A program made the position numbers and the translations under genes. The notes below the pieces were generated by a model. The model had not been told where the DNA came from, did not search any database, and saw nothing but the letters and a program-made list of their open reading frames with translations. DNA of 64,000 nucleotides from Streptomyces violaceoruber. Lineage in GTDB: Bacteria; Actinomycetota; Actinomycetes; Streptomycetales; Streptomycetaceae. Where the stretch lies: NCBI GenBank assembly GCA_000720805.1, contig JODI01000023.1:54641-118640 (forward strand), written 5' to 3'. Positions 37,977-47,787 of the stretch are shown here, one piece after another (positions within the stretch are counted from its first letter, which is position 1; every line of letters starts with the position of its first letter).

Positions 37977-40900
37977 ATGCATGACGACCGCAACCTGGTC
38001 GAAGCCCGCCTCAGGCGCGTCCTCGACGAGCGCATTCGCCCCGCCGTGTACCCCGAGTCCGTGCCGCTGGAGGTGGCGGTGTGGCACGCGCCCGGCGAAC
38101 CGGTGCCGGTCGCCGAGGGACTCGCCGCCGAGCCCGGGCCCATCGAGGTGGGCGCCCGCTGGGGTGCTCCCTGGGGCACCAGCTGGTTCCGGGTCACCGG
38201 GACCGTCCCCGAGGCGTGGGCCGGGAAGACCGTCGAGGCGATCCTGGACCTCGGCTTCGACGAGAACATGCCCGGTTTCCAGTGCGAGGGCCTCGTCTAC
38301 CGACCCGACGGCACCCCGGTGAAGGGCCTGAACCCGCGCAACCAGTGGGTGCGGGTCGGCGCCCCCGTCGAGGGCGGCGAGGAGGTGCGCCTGCACGTCG
38401 AGGCCGCCTCCAACCCCGTCATCCTCGGCCACCACGCCTTCCGGCCGACCCAGTTGGGCGACAAGGAGACCGCCGGCGACGCACCGCAGTACACGCTCAC
38501 CCGTATGGACCTCGCCGTCTTCGACGAGACGGTGTGGCACCTGGTGATCGACCTCGAGGTGCTGGGCGAGTTGATGGCCGAGCTGCCGGTGGAGTCGGCC
38601 AGGCGCTGGGAGATCCTGCGCGCGGTGGAGAAGGCGCTGGACACCATCGACCTGCAGGACGTCAACGGCACCGCGGCGCACGCGCGCTCGCGGCTCGCGG
38701 ACGTGCTGTCCACGCCCGCGGCCCCCTCCGCCCACCGCATCAGCGCCGTCGGTCACGCGCACATCGACTCGGCGTGGCTGTGGCCGCTGCGCGAGACCGT
38801 GCGCAAGGTCGCCCGGACCACCGCCAACATGACCGCCCTCCTGGAGGACGAGCCCGACTTCGTCTTCGCCATGTCGCAGGCCCAGCAGTGGGCGTGGGTC
38901 AAGGAGCACCGGCCCGAGGTGTGGGCGCGGGTGAAGAAGGCCGTGGCGGACGGACGGTTCGTGCCGGCCGGCGGGATGTGGGTGGAGTCGGACACCAACA
39001 TGCCGGGCTCGGAGGCGATGGCCCGCCAGTTCGTGCACGGCAAGCGGTTCTTCCTCGACGAGTTCGGCATCGAGAACGACGAGGCGTGGCTGCCGGACAC
39101 CTTCGGCTTCGCCGCGGGCCTGCCGCAGATCATCAAGGCTGCCGGGTCGAAGTTCCTCCTGACCCAGAAGATCTCCTGGTCACAGACGAACAAGTTCCCC
39201 CATCACACCTTCACCTGGGAGGGCATCGACGGCACGCGGATCTTCACCCACTTCCCGCCCGTCGACACCTACAACTGCTCCATGAACGGCAGCGAAATCG
39301 CCCACGCCGCCCGCAACTTCAAGGACAAGGGAGTCGCCCGTCACTCCCTCGCGCCCACCGGCTGGGGCGACGGAGGCGGCGGCACCACCCGCGAGATGGT
39401 CGCCAAGGCGGCCCGGCTGCGTGACCTCGAAGGCTCGGCGACGGTCGTCTGGGAGACCCCGCGGGACTTCTTCGAGAAGGCGCGGGCCGAGTATCCCGAG
39501 CCGCCGGTCTGGGTCGGCGAGCTCTACCTCGAACTCCACCGCGCCACCCTCACCAGCCAGGCCAGGACCAAGCAGGGCAACCGCCGCAGCGAACACCTCC
39601 TGCGCGAGGCCGAACTGTGGGCGGCGACGGCGGCCGTACGGACCGGCTTCCCCTACCCGCACGAGGACCTGGACCGCATCTGGAAGACGGTGCTGCTGCA
39701 CCAGTTCCACGACATCCTGCCCGGGTCGTCCATCGCCTGGGTGCACCGTGAGGCCCGTAGGACCTACGAGCGGGTCGCCGAGGAACTGAACGGCGTCATC
39801 GCCGCCGCCCAGCGCGCCCTGGCCGGCGAGGGCACCACACCACTCGTCTTCAACGCGGCCCCGCACCTCCGCGAGGGTGTCCCGGCGGGCGGCGCCGGCA
39901 CCCTTGCCGCCGTGGGCCGGACGGCGCTCACCGACCGCCCCGGCGGCGGCCACATCCTCGACAACGGCCTCCTGCGGGTCGAGATCGACCACCGCGGACT
40001 GGTCGTCTCCGCCTACGACATCGAGGCCGACCGCGAGACCGTCGCGCCGGGCGGGGCGGCGAACCTCCTTCAGCTCCACCCCGACTTCCCGAACAAGTGG
40101 GACGCGTGGGACGTCGACGAGTTCTACCGTCACACGGTCACCGACCTGACCGAGGCGGACGAGGTCGTCGCCGGGGAGCAGGGGGTGCGGATCGTCCGGT
40201 CCTTCGGCGCCTCACGCGTCACCCAGGTGCTGTCGCTGGCACCGGGGGAGCGGCGGCTGCTCCTGGACACCGAGGTCGACTGGCACGAGACGGAGAAGTT
40301 CCTCAAGCTCGCGTTCCCGCTCGACGTGCACGCCGAACGGTACGCGTCCGAGACCCAGTTCGGGCACTTCCACCGGCCCACCCACACCAACACCAGTTGG
40401 GAGGCGGCCAAGTTCGAGGCCTGCAACCACCGCTTCGTCCACGTGGCGGAACCCGGCTGGGGCGTGGCGATCGTCAACGACTCGACGTACGGCCACGACG
40501 TGACCCGGGCCGTGCGCACCGACGGCGACCGCGGCACGACGACCACGGTCCGGGTGTCGCTGTTGCGAGCCCCGCGCTTTCCGGACCCCGAGACCGACCA
40601 GGGCGTCCACCGCTTCCGGCACGCGCTGGTCCCGGGGGCCGGGATCGGGGACGCGGTGCGCGAGGGCTGGCGGATCAACGTGCCCGAACGGCGGGTCAGC
40701 GGGGCACAGGAGGTCGCACCGCTGGTCACGGTCGACGAGGACGCGGTGGTCGTGACCGCAGTGAAGCTGGCCGACGACGGCAGCGGCGACGTGGTCGTCC
40801 GGTTCCACGAGGCCCACGGCGGACGGGCCCGGGCCACCCTGACGGCGGACTTCGCCGTCACCGGCGTCACGCCCACCGACCTGCTGGAACGCCCACTGAC

Positions 40901-40991
40901 CGACGTACCGGAGCCCCAGCGGGACGGCAACCGGGTGTCCCTGCGGCTGCGGCCGTTCGAGCTGGTGACGCTGCGGTTCGGGCGGGCCTGA
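37977..40991 (+). CDS. GH38 alpha-mannosidase
   Basis: A 1004-residue cytoplasmic enzyme; no signal peptide is present. The GH38 zinc-binding motif is GHAHIDSAWLWP (His262, Asp264). The nucleophile is Asp374 in WLPDTFGFAAGLPQI, and ESDTNMPGSEA precedes it. The HQFHDILPGSSI block and a long beta-sandwich C-terminus match the family, which removes alpha-linked mannose from N-glycan-derived oligosaccharides. ATG 37977 begins MHDDRNLVEARLRRVLDERI. The gene has its own upstream space (190 bp) after a terminator and converges with the GntR regulator. Confidence 0.95.
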   Translation: MHDDRNLVEARLRRVLDERIRPAVYPESVPLEVAVWHAPGEPVPVAEGLAAEPGPIEVGARWGAPWGTSWFRVTGTVPEAWAGKTVEAILDLGFDENMPGFQCEGLVYRPDGTPVKGLNPRNQWVRVGAPVEGGEEVRLHVEAASNPVILGHHAFRPTQLGDKETAGDAPQYTLTRMDLAVFDETVWHLVIDLEVLGELMAELPVESARRWEILRAVEKALDTIDLQDVNGTAAHARSRLADVLSTPAAPSAHRISAVGHAHIDSAWLWPLRETVRKVARTTANMTALLEDEPDFVFAMSQAQQWAWVKEHRPEVWARVKKAVADGRFVPAGGMWVESDTNMPGSEAMARQFVHGKRFFLDEFGIENDEAWLPDTFGFAAGLPQIIKAAGSKFLLTQKISWSQTNKFPHHTFTWEGIDGTRIFTHFPPVDTYNCSMNGSEIAHAARNFKDKGVARHSLAPTGWGDGGGGTTREMVAKAARLRDLEGSATVVWETPRDFFEKARAEYPEPPVWVGELYLELHRATLTSQARTKQGNRRSEHLLREAELWAATAAVRTGFPYPHEDLDRIWKTVLLHQFHDILPGSSIAWVHREARRTYERVAEELNGVIAAAQRALAGEGTTPLVFNAAPHLREGVPAGGAGTLAAVGRTALTDRPGGGHILDNGLLRVEIDHRGLVVSAYDIEADRETVAPGGAANLLQLHPDFPNKWDAWDVDEFYRHTVTDLTEADEVVAGEQGVRIVRSFGASRVTQVLSLAPGERRLLLDTEVDWHETEKFLKLAFPLDVHAERYASETQFGHFHRPTHTNTSWEAAKFEACNHRFVHVAEPGWGVAIVNDSTYGHDVTRAVRTDGDRGTTTTVRVSLLRAPRFPDPETDQGVHRFRHALVPGAGIGDAVREGWRINVPERRVSGAQEVAPLVTVDEDAVVVTAVKLADDGSGDVVVRFHEAHGGRARATLTADFAVTGVTPTDLLERPLTDVPEPQRDGNRVSLRLRPFELVTLRFGRA

Positions 40992-41116
40992 GAGGGTGGC
41001 CGGCCCGGCGGCGGGCGGCGACACCCGGGTGTCGAGCGACGCGGTGCGCCGCGTCGCCTCACACCCGGCGCCGCAGCCGCCTCTCCGTGCGGCGCCGCGG
41101 CGCTTCGCTGGGCACA

Positions 41117-41136
41117 CCAGGCGTCGAGGCGCCTGG
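41117..41136. terminator. Bidirectional hairpin between GH38 and gntR genes
   Basis: CCAGGCG (41117-41123) pairs with CGCCTGG (41130-41136) across a 6-nt loop, between two convergent stop codons. A CGACACCCGGGTGTCG palindrome near 41019 may add to termination. Confidence 0.55.
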
Positions 41137-41156
41137 CCGATCTGCCCGTCGGACCC

Positions 41157-41858
41157 TCAACTCCCGATCTGCGCCCGCAACCACTCCTCGACCTCGCCCA
41201 CGTGGGCGGCGGCGGCCGCGCGGGCCGCCTCCGGGTCGTGGGCCACCAGGGCGCGGTGGATGGCGGCGTGTTCGCGGCGGGTGCGGGCGAAGGCGCCCTC
41301 CTCCTGGTATCCGCGCCAGACGCGGGCGCGGAACGTGCGGGAGGACAGGCCGTCCAGGATCGCCGCCATGGTCTCGTTCCCGGCGGCCGTGGCGATCTCA
41401 CGGTGGAAGGCGAGGTCGTGGGAGAGGATGATCTCCGGGTCGTCGGTGTCGTTCATCGCCGTGAGGTGCTTCTCGACCTCGGCGAGCTGGTCCTCCGTGA
41501 TCCGGGCCGCCGCCAGCGCGGTCGCCGTCGACTCCAGGATGCGGCGCACCTCCAGCAGCTCCACCAGGCGCGGACCACGGGAGAGATCGGCGACGACGCC
41601 GAAGGTCTCCAGCAGGTCACCGGCCTCCAGCTGGGTCACGTAGATGCCCGAGCCGTGCCGGGCCTCCAGTACGCCCAGCACCGTGAGCGCGCGGATCGCC
41701 TCCCGCATCGAGCTGCGGGAGATGCCGAGCTGGACCGCCAGATCGCGCTCGGTCGGCAGCCGCTGCCCCGGCTCCAGCCGGCCCTCGCCGATCATCGCCT
41801 TGATCCGCTCGATGGCGCGCTGCGTCACGGTGCCCTTCTGCGGGGCTGTCTCGTCCAC
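41157..41858 (-). CDS. GntR-family (FadR/FCD) transcriptional regulator
   Basis: A 233-residue regulator. The N-terminal winged helix has RIKAMIGEGRLEPGQRLPTE, RDLAVQLGISRSSMREAIRA and LTVLGVLEARHGSGIYV. The C-terminal FCD helical domain shows RLVELLEVRRILES, DLAFHREIATAAGN and EHAAIHRALVAHD, with the histidines that bind metal and a carboxylate effector. I chose GTG 41858 behind GGAGG. It is divergent from the sugar ABC operon and a matching operator lies between them, so it most likely represses that operon until L-fucose or an intermediate such as fuconate is present. Confidence 0.93.
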   Translation of the reverse strand: MDETAPQKGTVTQRAIERIKAMIGEGRLEPGQRLPTERDLAVQLGISRSSMREAIRALTVLGVLEARHGSGIYVTQLEAGDLLETFGVVADLSRGPRLVELLEVRRILESTATALAAARITEDQLAEVEKHLTAMNDTDDPEIILSHDLAFHREIATAAGNETMAAILDGLSSRTFRARVWRGYQEEGAFARTRREHAAIHRALVAHDPEAARAAAAAHVGEVEEWLRAQIGS

Positions 41859-41903
41859 GCCACTCCTCCACTCACCAGGTGCGCCGCAGTCTAACCACGG
41901 CAT

Positions 41904-41914
41904 TGGTCATACCA
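41904..41914. promoter_or_regulatory. FCD-type GntR operator
   Basis: TGGTCATACCA is a perfect palindrome around a 3-bp centre. It fits the TNGTNNNACNA consensus of FadR-subfamily GntR regulators and lies between the divergent regulator and transporter genes. Confidence 0.65.
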
Positions 41915-42022
41915 CTACGGTCTCGACTCGCGAAAAAATGCCGTCTGAGGGTGTTCTTCGGGCCAAGTGGTCTGATAAATATGCGGTCATCTGCTCGAAC
42001 ACGCTCGACGAGGAGCCACCAG

Positions 42023-43096
42023 ATGCCCGGCAGAACAGTGGGGAAGCGGAACAAAATACGGAGTGTCGGCACGGTGGTCGTAGCCGCCGGCGCCTCGCTC
42101 GTGCTCGCCGCATGCGGCAGCACCAAGGACACCGGTGGTGCCTCCAGCGCGGGAGGCGACGGAGACGGCAAGGTCGGGGTGATCCTGCCCCTGCTGACTT
42201 CGCCGTTCTGGCAGTCGTACAACGACTACGTGCCGAAGATGGCGAAGTCGGAGGGGGTTGACGCGCTCAAGACCGTCAACTCGAACAGCGACCCCTCCCA
42301 GCAGATCACCGACATCAACAACCAGCTCAACCAGGGTGTGAAGGGTCTTGTCGTGGCCCCCCTGGACAGCGCCGCGATCGCGGCCGGACTCGACCAGGCC
42401 GAGCGCAAGGGTGTGCCGGTCGTCGCCGTGGACGTCGCCCCCGAGAAGGGCAAGGTCGCCATGGTCGTGCGCGCCGACAACGTGGCTTACGGCGAGAAGG
42501 CCTGCCAGTACCTGGGCAAGCAGATCCCCTCCGGCAAGGTCGTGCAGATCATGGGCGACCTCGCCTCGGTCAACGGCCGTGACCGCTCCGAGGCGTTCCG
42601 CGCCTGCGTGAAGAAGAACTTCCCGAATCTGAAGGTCCTGGAGATCGCGGCCAAGTGGGAGTCCGACACCGCGGCCTCCAAGCTGGACACCCTGCTCAAC
42701 GCCAATCCCGACCTCAAGGGCATCTACATGCAGGCCGGAGGCGTCTACCTCGCGCCGACCCTGCAGACGCTCAAGGCGAAGGGAATGCTGAAGAACGCCG
42801 GGCAGTCGGGCCACATCACCATCGTCTCGAACGACGGCATCCCGCAGGAGTTCGACGCCATCCGCAAGGGTGAGATCGACGCGACCGTCTCCCAGCCCGC
42901 CGACGCCTACGCCAAGTACGGCATGTACTACATCAAGGCGGCGATGCAGGGGAAGACCTTCAAGCCCGGCCCGACCGACCACGACTCGACGATCGTCAAG
43001 CTGCCCAACGGCATCCTCGAGGACCAGTTGCCGGCGCCCCTGGTCACCAAGGACAACGTCGACGACGCCAAGCTCTGGGGCAACACGGTCAAATGA
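42023..43096 (+). CDS. Sugar ABC transporter substrate-binding lipoprotein
   Basis: A 357-residue periplasmic-binding-protein type 1 (ribose-binding-like) protein. The lipobox is LVLAACGST with Cys31 as the lipidation site. The mature part has VGVILPLLTSPFWQSYNDYVPKM, VKGLVVAPLDSAAIAAGLDQ and VNGRDRSEAF, characteristic of the RbsB family. ATG 42023 follows GAGGAG. It is the first gene of an eight-gene operon running to 49914, and its stop overlaps the next gene by 4 bp. The sugar is inferred to be L-fucose from the downstream enzymes. Confidence 0.93.
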   Translation: MPGRTVGKRNKIRSVGTVVVAAGASLVLAACGSTKDTGGASSAGGDGDGKVGVILPLLTSPFWQSYNDYVPKMAKSEGVDALKTVNSNSDPSQQITDINNQLNQGVKGLVVAPLDSAAIAAGLDQAERKGVPVVAVDVAPEKGKVAMVVRADNVAYGEKACQYLGKQIPSGKVVQIMGDLASVNGRDRSEAFRACVKKNFPNLKVLEIAAKWESDTAASKLDTLLNANPDLKGIYMQAGGVYLAPTLQTLKAKGMLKNAGQSGHITIVSNDGIPQEFDAIRKGEIDATVSQPADAYAKYGMYYIKAAMQGKTFKPGPTDHDSTIVKLPNGILEDQLPAPLVTKDNVDDAKLWGNTVK

Positions 43097-44619
43097 GCAC
43101 GCCACTCGTTGAAGCGCGTGGGGTCGTCAAACGCTACGGCCCCACCACCGCCCTCGCCGACGGCAGGATCACCGTGCTGCCCGGCGAGTCCCATGCCCTC
43201 GTCGGCCGTAACGGTGCCGGCAAGTCCACCCTGGTCAGCGTCCTCACCGGACTCCAGGCGCCCGACGCGGGCACCGTCCACTTCGACGGTGAGCCGGCGC
43301 CCCCGCTCACCGACCGAGATGCCTGGCGCTCCAAGGTGGCCTGCGTCTACCAGAGGCCGACCGTGGTCCCGGAGCTCACCGTCGCCGAGAACCTCTTCCT
43401 CAACCGTCAGCCCGACAGCCGGCGCGGCTTCTTCAGCTGGCGCCGGCTGCAGGCGGAGGCCGCCGAGGTCCTCGAGACCTGGGACATCCACGTCGACCCC
43501 ACCGCCCGCACCGCCGACCTCAAGGTCGAGGACCGTCAGATGGTGGAGATCGCCCGGGCGCTGAGCCAGGGAGCTCGCTTCATCGTCCTCGACGAACCCA
43601 CCGCCCAGCTCGACAACCGCGAGATCGAGCGCCTCTTCACCAAGATGCGCGCGCTGCAGGAGTCCGGCGTCACCTTCCTGTTCATCTCACACCACCTCCA
43701 GGAGGTGTACGAGGTCTGCCAGAAGGTGACGGTTCTGCGCGACGCCCGCTGGATCACGACCGCGCCCGTCGCCGAACTGCCCAGGGCGGCCCTGGTGGAG
43801 GCGATGGCGGGGGAGGCGCTGGCCGAGCAGCAGGCCGCTGCCGCGGACGCCGTGGTGGAGCAGGCGGAACAGGTGGAACAGGAGCGGGCCGACGCGTCCG
43901 TCGTCCTCGATGTCCAGGGCCTGACCTCCGACACGTACCAGGACATCGCTCTGACCGTCCGCCGCGGTGAGGTCGTCGGCCTCGCCGGTTCCAGCGGCAG
44001 CGGGAAGATCGCGCTCGCGGAGTCCTTCGCCGGGCTGCACACTCCGACCTCCGGAACCGCACGGGTGGAGGGCAAACAGCTCCCGTTCGGCAGTGTCCAG
44101 GCAGCTCTGAAGGCCGGTGTCGGCTGCGTCCCACGCGACCGGCACGGCCAGGGGCTCGTCTTCGGCATGTCCATCGGCGACAACGCCACCATGAGCGTCC
44201 TGGGCCGGCTCGGGCGGTACGGGTTCGTCGGCGCGGCCCGCAAGCACGCTTTCGCGGCCGAGCTGATCGAGCGGCTGGACATCCACGCGGAGGGACCCGA
44301 TCAGCCAGTCTCCGACCTCTCCGGCGGCAACGCCCAGAAGGTCGTGATGGCCCGCGCCCTCGCCTCGGACCCGCGTCTGCTGGTGCTCATCAACCCCACC
44401 GCCGGCGTCGACGTGAAATCCAAGGAGTCCCTGCTGTCCCGGGTGGACACCGCCCGCGAGGACGGCACCGCCGTCCTGGTCGTCTCCGACGAACTCGACG
44501 ACCTGCGCCGCTGCGACCGCGTTCTCGTCCTCTTCCACGGCCGGGTCGTGGCCGAGTACCCGGCGGGCTGGAACGACCACGAGCTGATCGCCTCCATCGA
44601 AGGAGTGGACCATGGCTGA
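43093..44619 (+). CDS. Sugar ABC transporter ATP-binding protein (two NBDs)
   Basis: A 508-residue RbsA-type protein with two nucleotide-binding domains in tandem. The first Walker A is GRNGAGKSTLV, with FIVLDEPTAQLDNREIERLF as Walker B. The second has SSGSGKIALAES, where the usual Ser/Thr after the lysine is Ile, then LSGGNAQKVVMARAL and LLVLINPTAGVDV. A degenerate second site is normal in this family. A helical linker with many Ala/Glu residues joins the halves. It overlaps the binding-protein gene (ATGA) and the permease gene (8 bp). Confidence 0.94.
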   Translation: MSTPLVEARGVVKRYGPTTALADGRITVLPGESHALVGRNGAGKSTLVSVLTGLQAPDAGTVHFDGEPAPPLTDRDAWRSKVACVYQRPTVVPELTVAENLFLNRQPDSRRGFFSWRRLQAEAAEVLETWDIHVDPTARTADLKVEDRQMVEIARALSQGARFIVLDEPTAQLDNREIERLFTKMRALQESGVTFLFISHHLQEVYEVCQKVTVLRDARWITTAPVAELPRAALVEAMAGEALAEQQAAAADAVVEQAEQVEQERADASVVLDVQGLTSDTYQDIALTVRRGEVVGLAGSSGSGKIALAESFAGLHTPTSGTARVEGKQLPFGSVQAALKAGVGCVPRDRHGQGLVFGMSIGDNATMSVLGRLGRYGFVGAARKHAFAAELIERLDIHAEGPDQPVSDLSGGNAQKVVMARALASDPRLLVLINPTAGVDVKSKESLLSRVDTAREDGTAVLVVSDELDDLRRCDRVLVLFHGRVVAEYPAGWNDHELIASIEGVDHG

Positions 44620-45646
44620 CACGAAGGCCCCGTCGGCCTCCGCATCCATCCCCGTGAAAGCGCCCGACAGCAAGACCCTCAGAAGCGTGCTGCTGCACCG
44701 AGCCCGTGAACTGGCTCTGGTACCGCCTCTGTTGCTGCTCATCGTGATCGGCGCCGTCGTCAACGACTCGTTCCTCACCGAGCGCACCCTGATCTCCATC
44801 CTCGCCTCGTCCGCCGCGCTCGCGATGGTGGTGCTGGCCGAGGCCCTGGTGCTGATCATTGGCAAGATCGACCTGTCCCTGGAGTCGGTGGTCGGTATCG
44901 CGCCCGCCGTCGGTGCGCTGTTGGTGCTGCCCGCCGCTCAGTACGGCTGGGGCACCGAGTTCCCCGCCGCCCTCGCCCTCCTGGCGATCCTCGTCGTGGG
45001 CGGGGCGATCGGCGCGTTCAACGGCTTCCTCGTGGTGAAGCTCAAGCTCAACGCCTTCATCGTCTCCCTCGCCATGCTGATCATTCTGCGCGGTCTGCTG
45101 GTCGGTGCGACCAAGGGCAAGACGCTGTTCGAGATGCCCGACGCGTTCTTCTCGCTGGCGACGACCACCTTCCTGCGCGTACCGCTGTCGGTGTGGGTCG
45201 CCGCGATCTGCTTCGGCATCGCCGGACTGATCCTCAAGTACCACCGGATCGGCCGCGCCCTGTACGCCATCGGAGGCAACTCGGACGCCGCCCGCGCCGC
45301 CGGCATCCGGGTCGACCGGGTGGTGTTCGGCGTGTTCGTCGTAGCGGGCGTCCTCGCCTCGGTCGGCGGGATCATGTTGACCGGCTACGTCGGCGCGATC
45401 AGCGCCAACCAGGGCAACAACCTCATCTTCACGGTCATGGCGGCGGCGGTCATCGGCGGCATCAGTCTCGACGGAGGCAAGGGCACCATGTTCGGCGCCC
45501 TCACCGGCGTCCTGTTGCTCGGTGTCGTCCAGACCCTGCTGCAACTCGCCCAGGTTCCGTCCTTCTGGATCCAGGCCATCTACGGCGGCATCATCCTGCT
45601 CGCCCTCATGATCGCCCGCTTCACCACAGGCCGTGCCCAGGACTGA
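44612..45646 (+). CDS. Sugar ABC transporter permease (RbsC-like)
   Basis: A 344-residue membrane protein with eight to ten hydrophobic helices. The family marks are LAEALVLIIGKIDLSLESVVG, AFIVSLAMLIILRGLL, and the coupling-loop region with RALYAIGGNSDAARAAGIRV. GAISANQGNNLIFTVMAAAVIGGISLDGG follows, very typical of RbsC-type permeases. The N-terminal 35 residues are cytoplasmic and polar. It completes the transporter encoded with the two genes upstream, whose end it overlaps. Confidence 0.95.
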   Translation: MADTKAPSASASIPVKAPDSKTLRSVLLHRARELALVPPLLLLIVIGAVVNDSFLTERTLISILASSAALAMVVLAEALVLIIGKIDLSLESVVGIAPAVGALLVLPAAQYGWGTEFPAALALLAILVVGGAIGAFNGFLVVKLKLNAFIVSLAMLIILRGLLVGATKGKTLFEMPDAFFSLATTTFLRVPLSVWVAAICFGIAGLILKYHRIGRALYAIGGNSDAARAAGIRVDRVVFGVFVVAGVLASVGGIMLTGYVGAISANQGNNLIFTVMAAAVIGGISLDGGKGTMFGALTGVLLLGVVQTLLQLAQVPSFWIQAIYGGIILLALMIARFTTGRAQD

Positions 45647-45682
45647 CCCGCCCCGTCCCCGCCACCGACCGAAAGGCCCTCT

Positions 45683-47035
45683 GTGTCCGCGACGCCCGTC
45701 CGCATCACCGCGGTCGACACCTACGACATCCGTTTCCCCACCTCGCGCGAGCTGGACGGCTCCGACGCGATGAACCCGGACCCCGACTATTCGGCGGCGT
45801 ACGTCGTACTGCGTACCGATGCCGAGAGCGGACCGGACGGGCACGGCTTCACCTTCACCATCGGGCGGGGCAACGAGGTCCAGGTCGCCGCGATCCACGC
45901 CCTGCGCCACCACGTGGTCGGGCGGTCCGTCGACGAGGTGTGCGCCGACCCGGGCTCGCTCTTCCGGGACCTGATCGGGGACAGCCAACTGCGCTGGCTC
46001 GGACCCGAGAAGGGCGTGATGCACATGGCGATCGGCGCGGTCGTCAACGCCGTATGGGATCTGGCGGCCAAGCGCGCCGGCAAGCCGCTGTGGCGACTGC
46101 TCGCCGAGGCCGACCCCGAGTGGCTGGTCGGCCAGGTCGACTTCCGCTACCTCACCGACGCGCTCACCCCCGCCGAGGCGCTGGAGCTGCTGCGCAAGGG
46201 CCGGGACGGCGCCGCCGACCGCGCCACGAACCTGCTCGCCACCGGCTTCCCCGCCTACACCACCTCCCCGGGCTGGCTCGGCTACAGCGACGAGAAGCTG
46301 ACCCGCCTCGCCGCCGAGGCCGTCGCCGACGGCTTCCGGCAGATCAAGCTGAAGGTGGGCGCGGACCTCGACGACGACGTACGGCGCTGCCGCGTCGCCC
46401 GTTCCGTCGTCGGCCCCGACATCCGCATGGCGATCGACGCCAACCAGCGCTGGGACGTGGACGAGGCGATCCGCTGGACCAAGGCCCTCGCCGAGTTCGA
46501 CGTGTACTGGGTCGAGGAGCCCACCAGCCCCGACGACATCGTCGGCCACGCGGCCATCCGCCGGGCCGTGGCCCCGGTCAAGGTCGCCACCGGCGAGCAC
46601 GTCCAGAACAGGGTGATCTTCAAGCAGCTCCTCCAGGCCGGCGCCGTCGACGTCGTCCAGATCGACGCGGCCCGGGTCGCCGGAGTCAACGAGAACCTCG
46701 CGATCCTGCTGCTGGCGGCCAAGTTCGGCGTCCCGGTCTGCCCGCACGCGGGCGGTGTCGGCCTGTGCGAACTCGTCCAGCACCTGTCGATGTTCGACTA
46801 CGTGTCCCTCTCCGGCACCACCGAGGACCGGGTCATCGAGTACGTCGACCATCTGCACGACCACTTCCTCGACCCGGTGGTGATCCGTGAGGGTCACTAC
46901 ACGGCACCCACCACACCGGGCTTCTCGGCCGCCATGCACCCCGAGTCGATCGCGCGGTACACCTTTCCGGACGGCGCCTTCTGGGTGGCCGATCTGGCAG
47001 GACATGACGAGAACAAGAAGGGACAGGCGGCATGA
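45683..47035 (+). CDS. L-fuconate dehydratase (enolase superfamily)
   Basis: A 450-residue enolase-superfamily dehydratase. It removes water from L-fuconate to give 2-keto-3-deoxy-L-fuconate. The N-terminus, [30 protein letters not shown], is distinctive for L-fuconate dehydratases. The barrel has [12 protein letters not shown] (KxK motif), metal ligands in [20 protein letters not shown] and VATGEHVQN, and [12 protein letters not shown] near the end. The start is GTG at 45683, 36 bp after the permease. It overlaps the SDR gene by 4 bp (ATGA). Confidence 0.95.
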   Translation: MSATPVRITAVDTYDIRFPTSRELDGSDAMNPDPDYSAAYVVLRTDAESGPDGHGFTFTIGRGNEVQVAAIHALRHHVVGRSVDEVCADPGSLFRDLIGDSQLRWLGPEKGVMHMAIGAVVNAVWDLAAKRAGKPLWRLLAEADPEWLVGQVDFRYLTDALTPAEALELLRKGRDGAADRATNLLATGFPAYTTSPGWLGYSDEKLTRLAAEAVADGFRQIKLKVGADLDDDVRRCRVARSVVGPDIRMAIDANQRWDVDEAIRWTKALAEFDVYWVEEPTSPDDIVGHAAIRRAVAPVKVATGEHVQNRVIFKQLLQAGAVDVVQIDAARVAGVNENLAILLLAAKFGVPVCPHAGGVGLCELVQHLSMFDYVSLSGTTEDRVIEYVDHLHDHFLDPVVIREGHYTAPTTPGFSAAMHPESIARYTFPDGAFWVADLAGHDENKKGQAA

Positions 47036-47787
47036 GCGACTTCGAGGGCCTGAAGGCCCTGGTGACCGGCGGAGCCTCCGGCATCGGCCGAGCGACCGCC
47101 GACCTCCTCGTCGCCCGCGGCGCCCAGGTCGCCGTCCTCGACCTGGACCCGTCGTCGGTCGAGAAGCCGCTGCTCGCCTACCGTGCCGACGTCACCGACG
47201 ACACCTCCGTCCGCGAGGCCGTCGCGGCCGCCGCGGCCGACCTGGGCGGGCTCGACGTCGTGGTCAACAACGCGGGCATCGGCGCCCAGGGCACCGTCGA
47301 GGACAACACCGACGACGAGTGGCACCGGGTGCTCGACGTCAACCTCGTCGGCATGGTCCGGGTGGCCCGCGCCGCCCTGCCCCACCTGCGGGAATCCGGG
47401 CACGCGGCGATCGTCAACACCTCCTCCATCGCGGCCACGGCAGGGCTTCCGCAGCGCGCCCTCTACAGCGCGACCAAGGGTGCCGTGTACTCCCTCACCC
47501 TCGCCATGGCCGCCGACCACGTCCGCGAGGGCATCCGCGTCAACTGCGTGAACCCCGGCACCGCGGACACCCCGTGGATCGGCCGCCTGCTGTCCAAGGC
47601 CGCCGACCCGGCCGCCGAACGCGCCGCCCTGGAGGCCCGCCAGCCCACCGGCCGCCTGGTCAGCGCCGACGAGGTGGCAGGCGCGATCGCCTACCTCGCG
47701 AGCCCGCTGTCCGGCGCCACGACCGGCACGTCCCTCGCCGTGGACGGCGGCATGCAGGGGCTGCGTCTGCGGCCGGTGGGCCAGTGA
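47032..47787 (+). CDS. SDR, probable 2-keto-3-deoxy-L-fuconate dehydrogenase
   Basis: A 251-residue classical SDR. It has [28 protein letters not shown], the active-site [13 protein letters not shown] (Tyr-x-x-x-Lys), [14 protein letters not shown] and the C-terminal LAVDGG. In the non-phosphorylated L-fucose route an SDR of this kind oxidises 2-keto-3-deoxy-L-fuconate to the 2,4-diketo acid, and its position directly after the dehydratase supports that step. It overlaps the genes on both sides by 4 bp, so it is translationally coupled. Confidence 0.9.
   Translation: MSDFEGLKALVTGGASGIGRATADLLVARGAQVAVLDLDPSSVEKPLLAYRADVTDDTSVREAVAAAAADLGGLDVVVNNAGIGAQGTVEDNTDDEWHRVLDVNLVGMVRVARAALPHLRESGHAAIVNTSSIAATAGLPQRALYSATKGAVYSLTLAMAADHVREGIRVNCVNPGTADTPWIGRLLSKAADPAAERAALEARQPTGRLVSADEVAGAIAYLASPLSGATTGTSLAVDGGMQGLRLRPVGQ

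Noticed and set aside
44390..47005. 871-codon minus-strand frame opposite the permease and dehydratase
   Set aside because: Antisense shadow; the plus-strand genes have complete conserved motifs and overlapping coupled starts.
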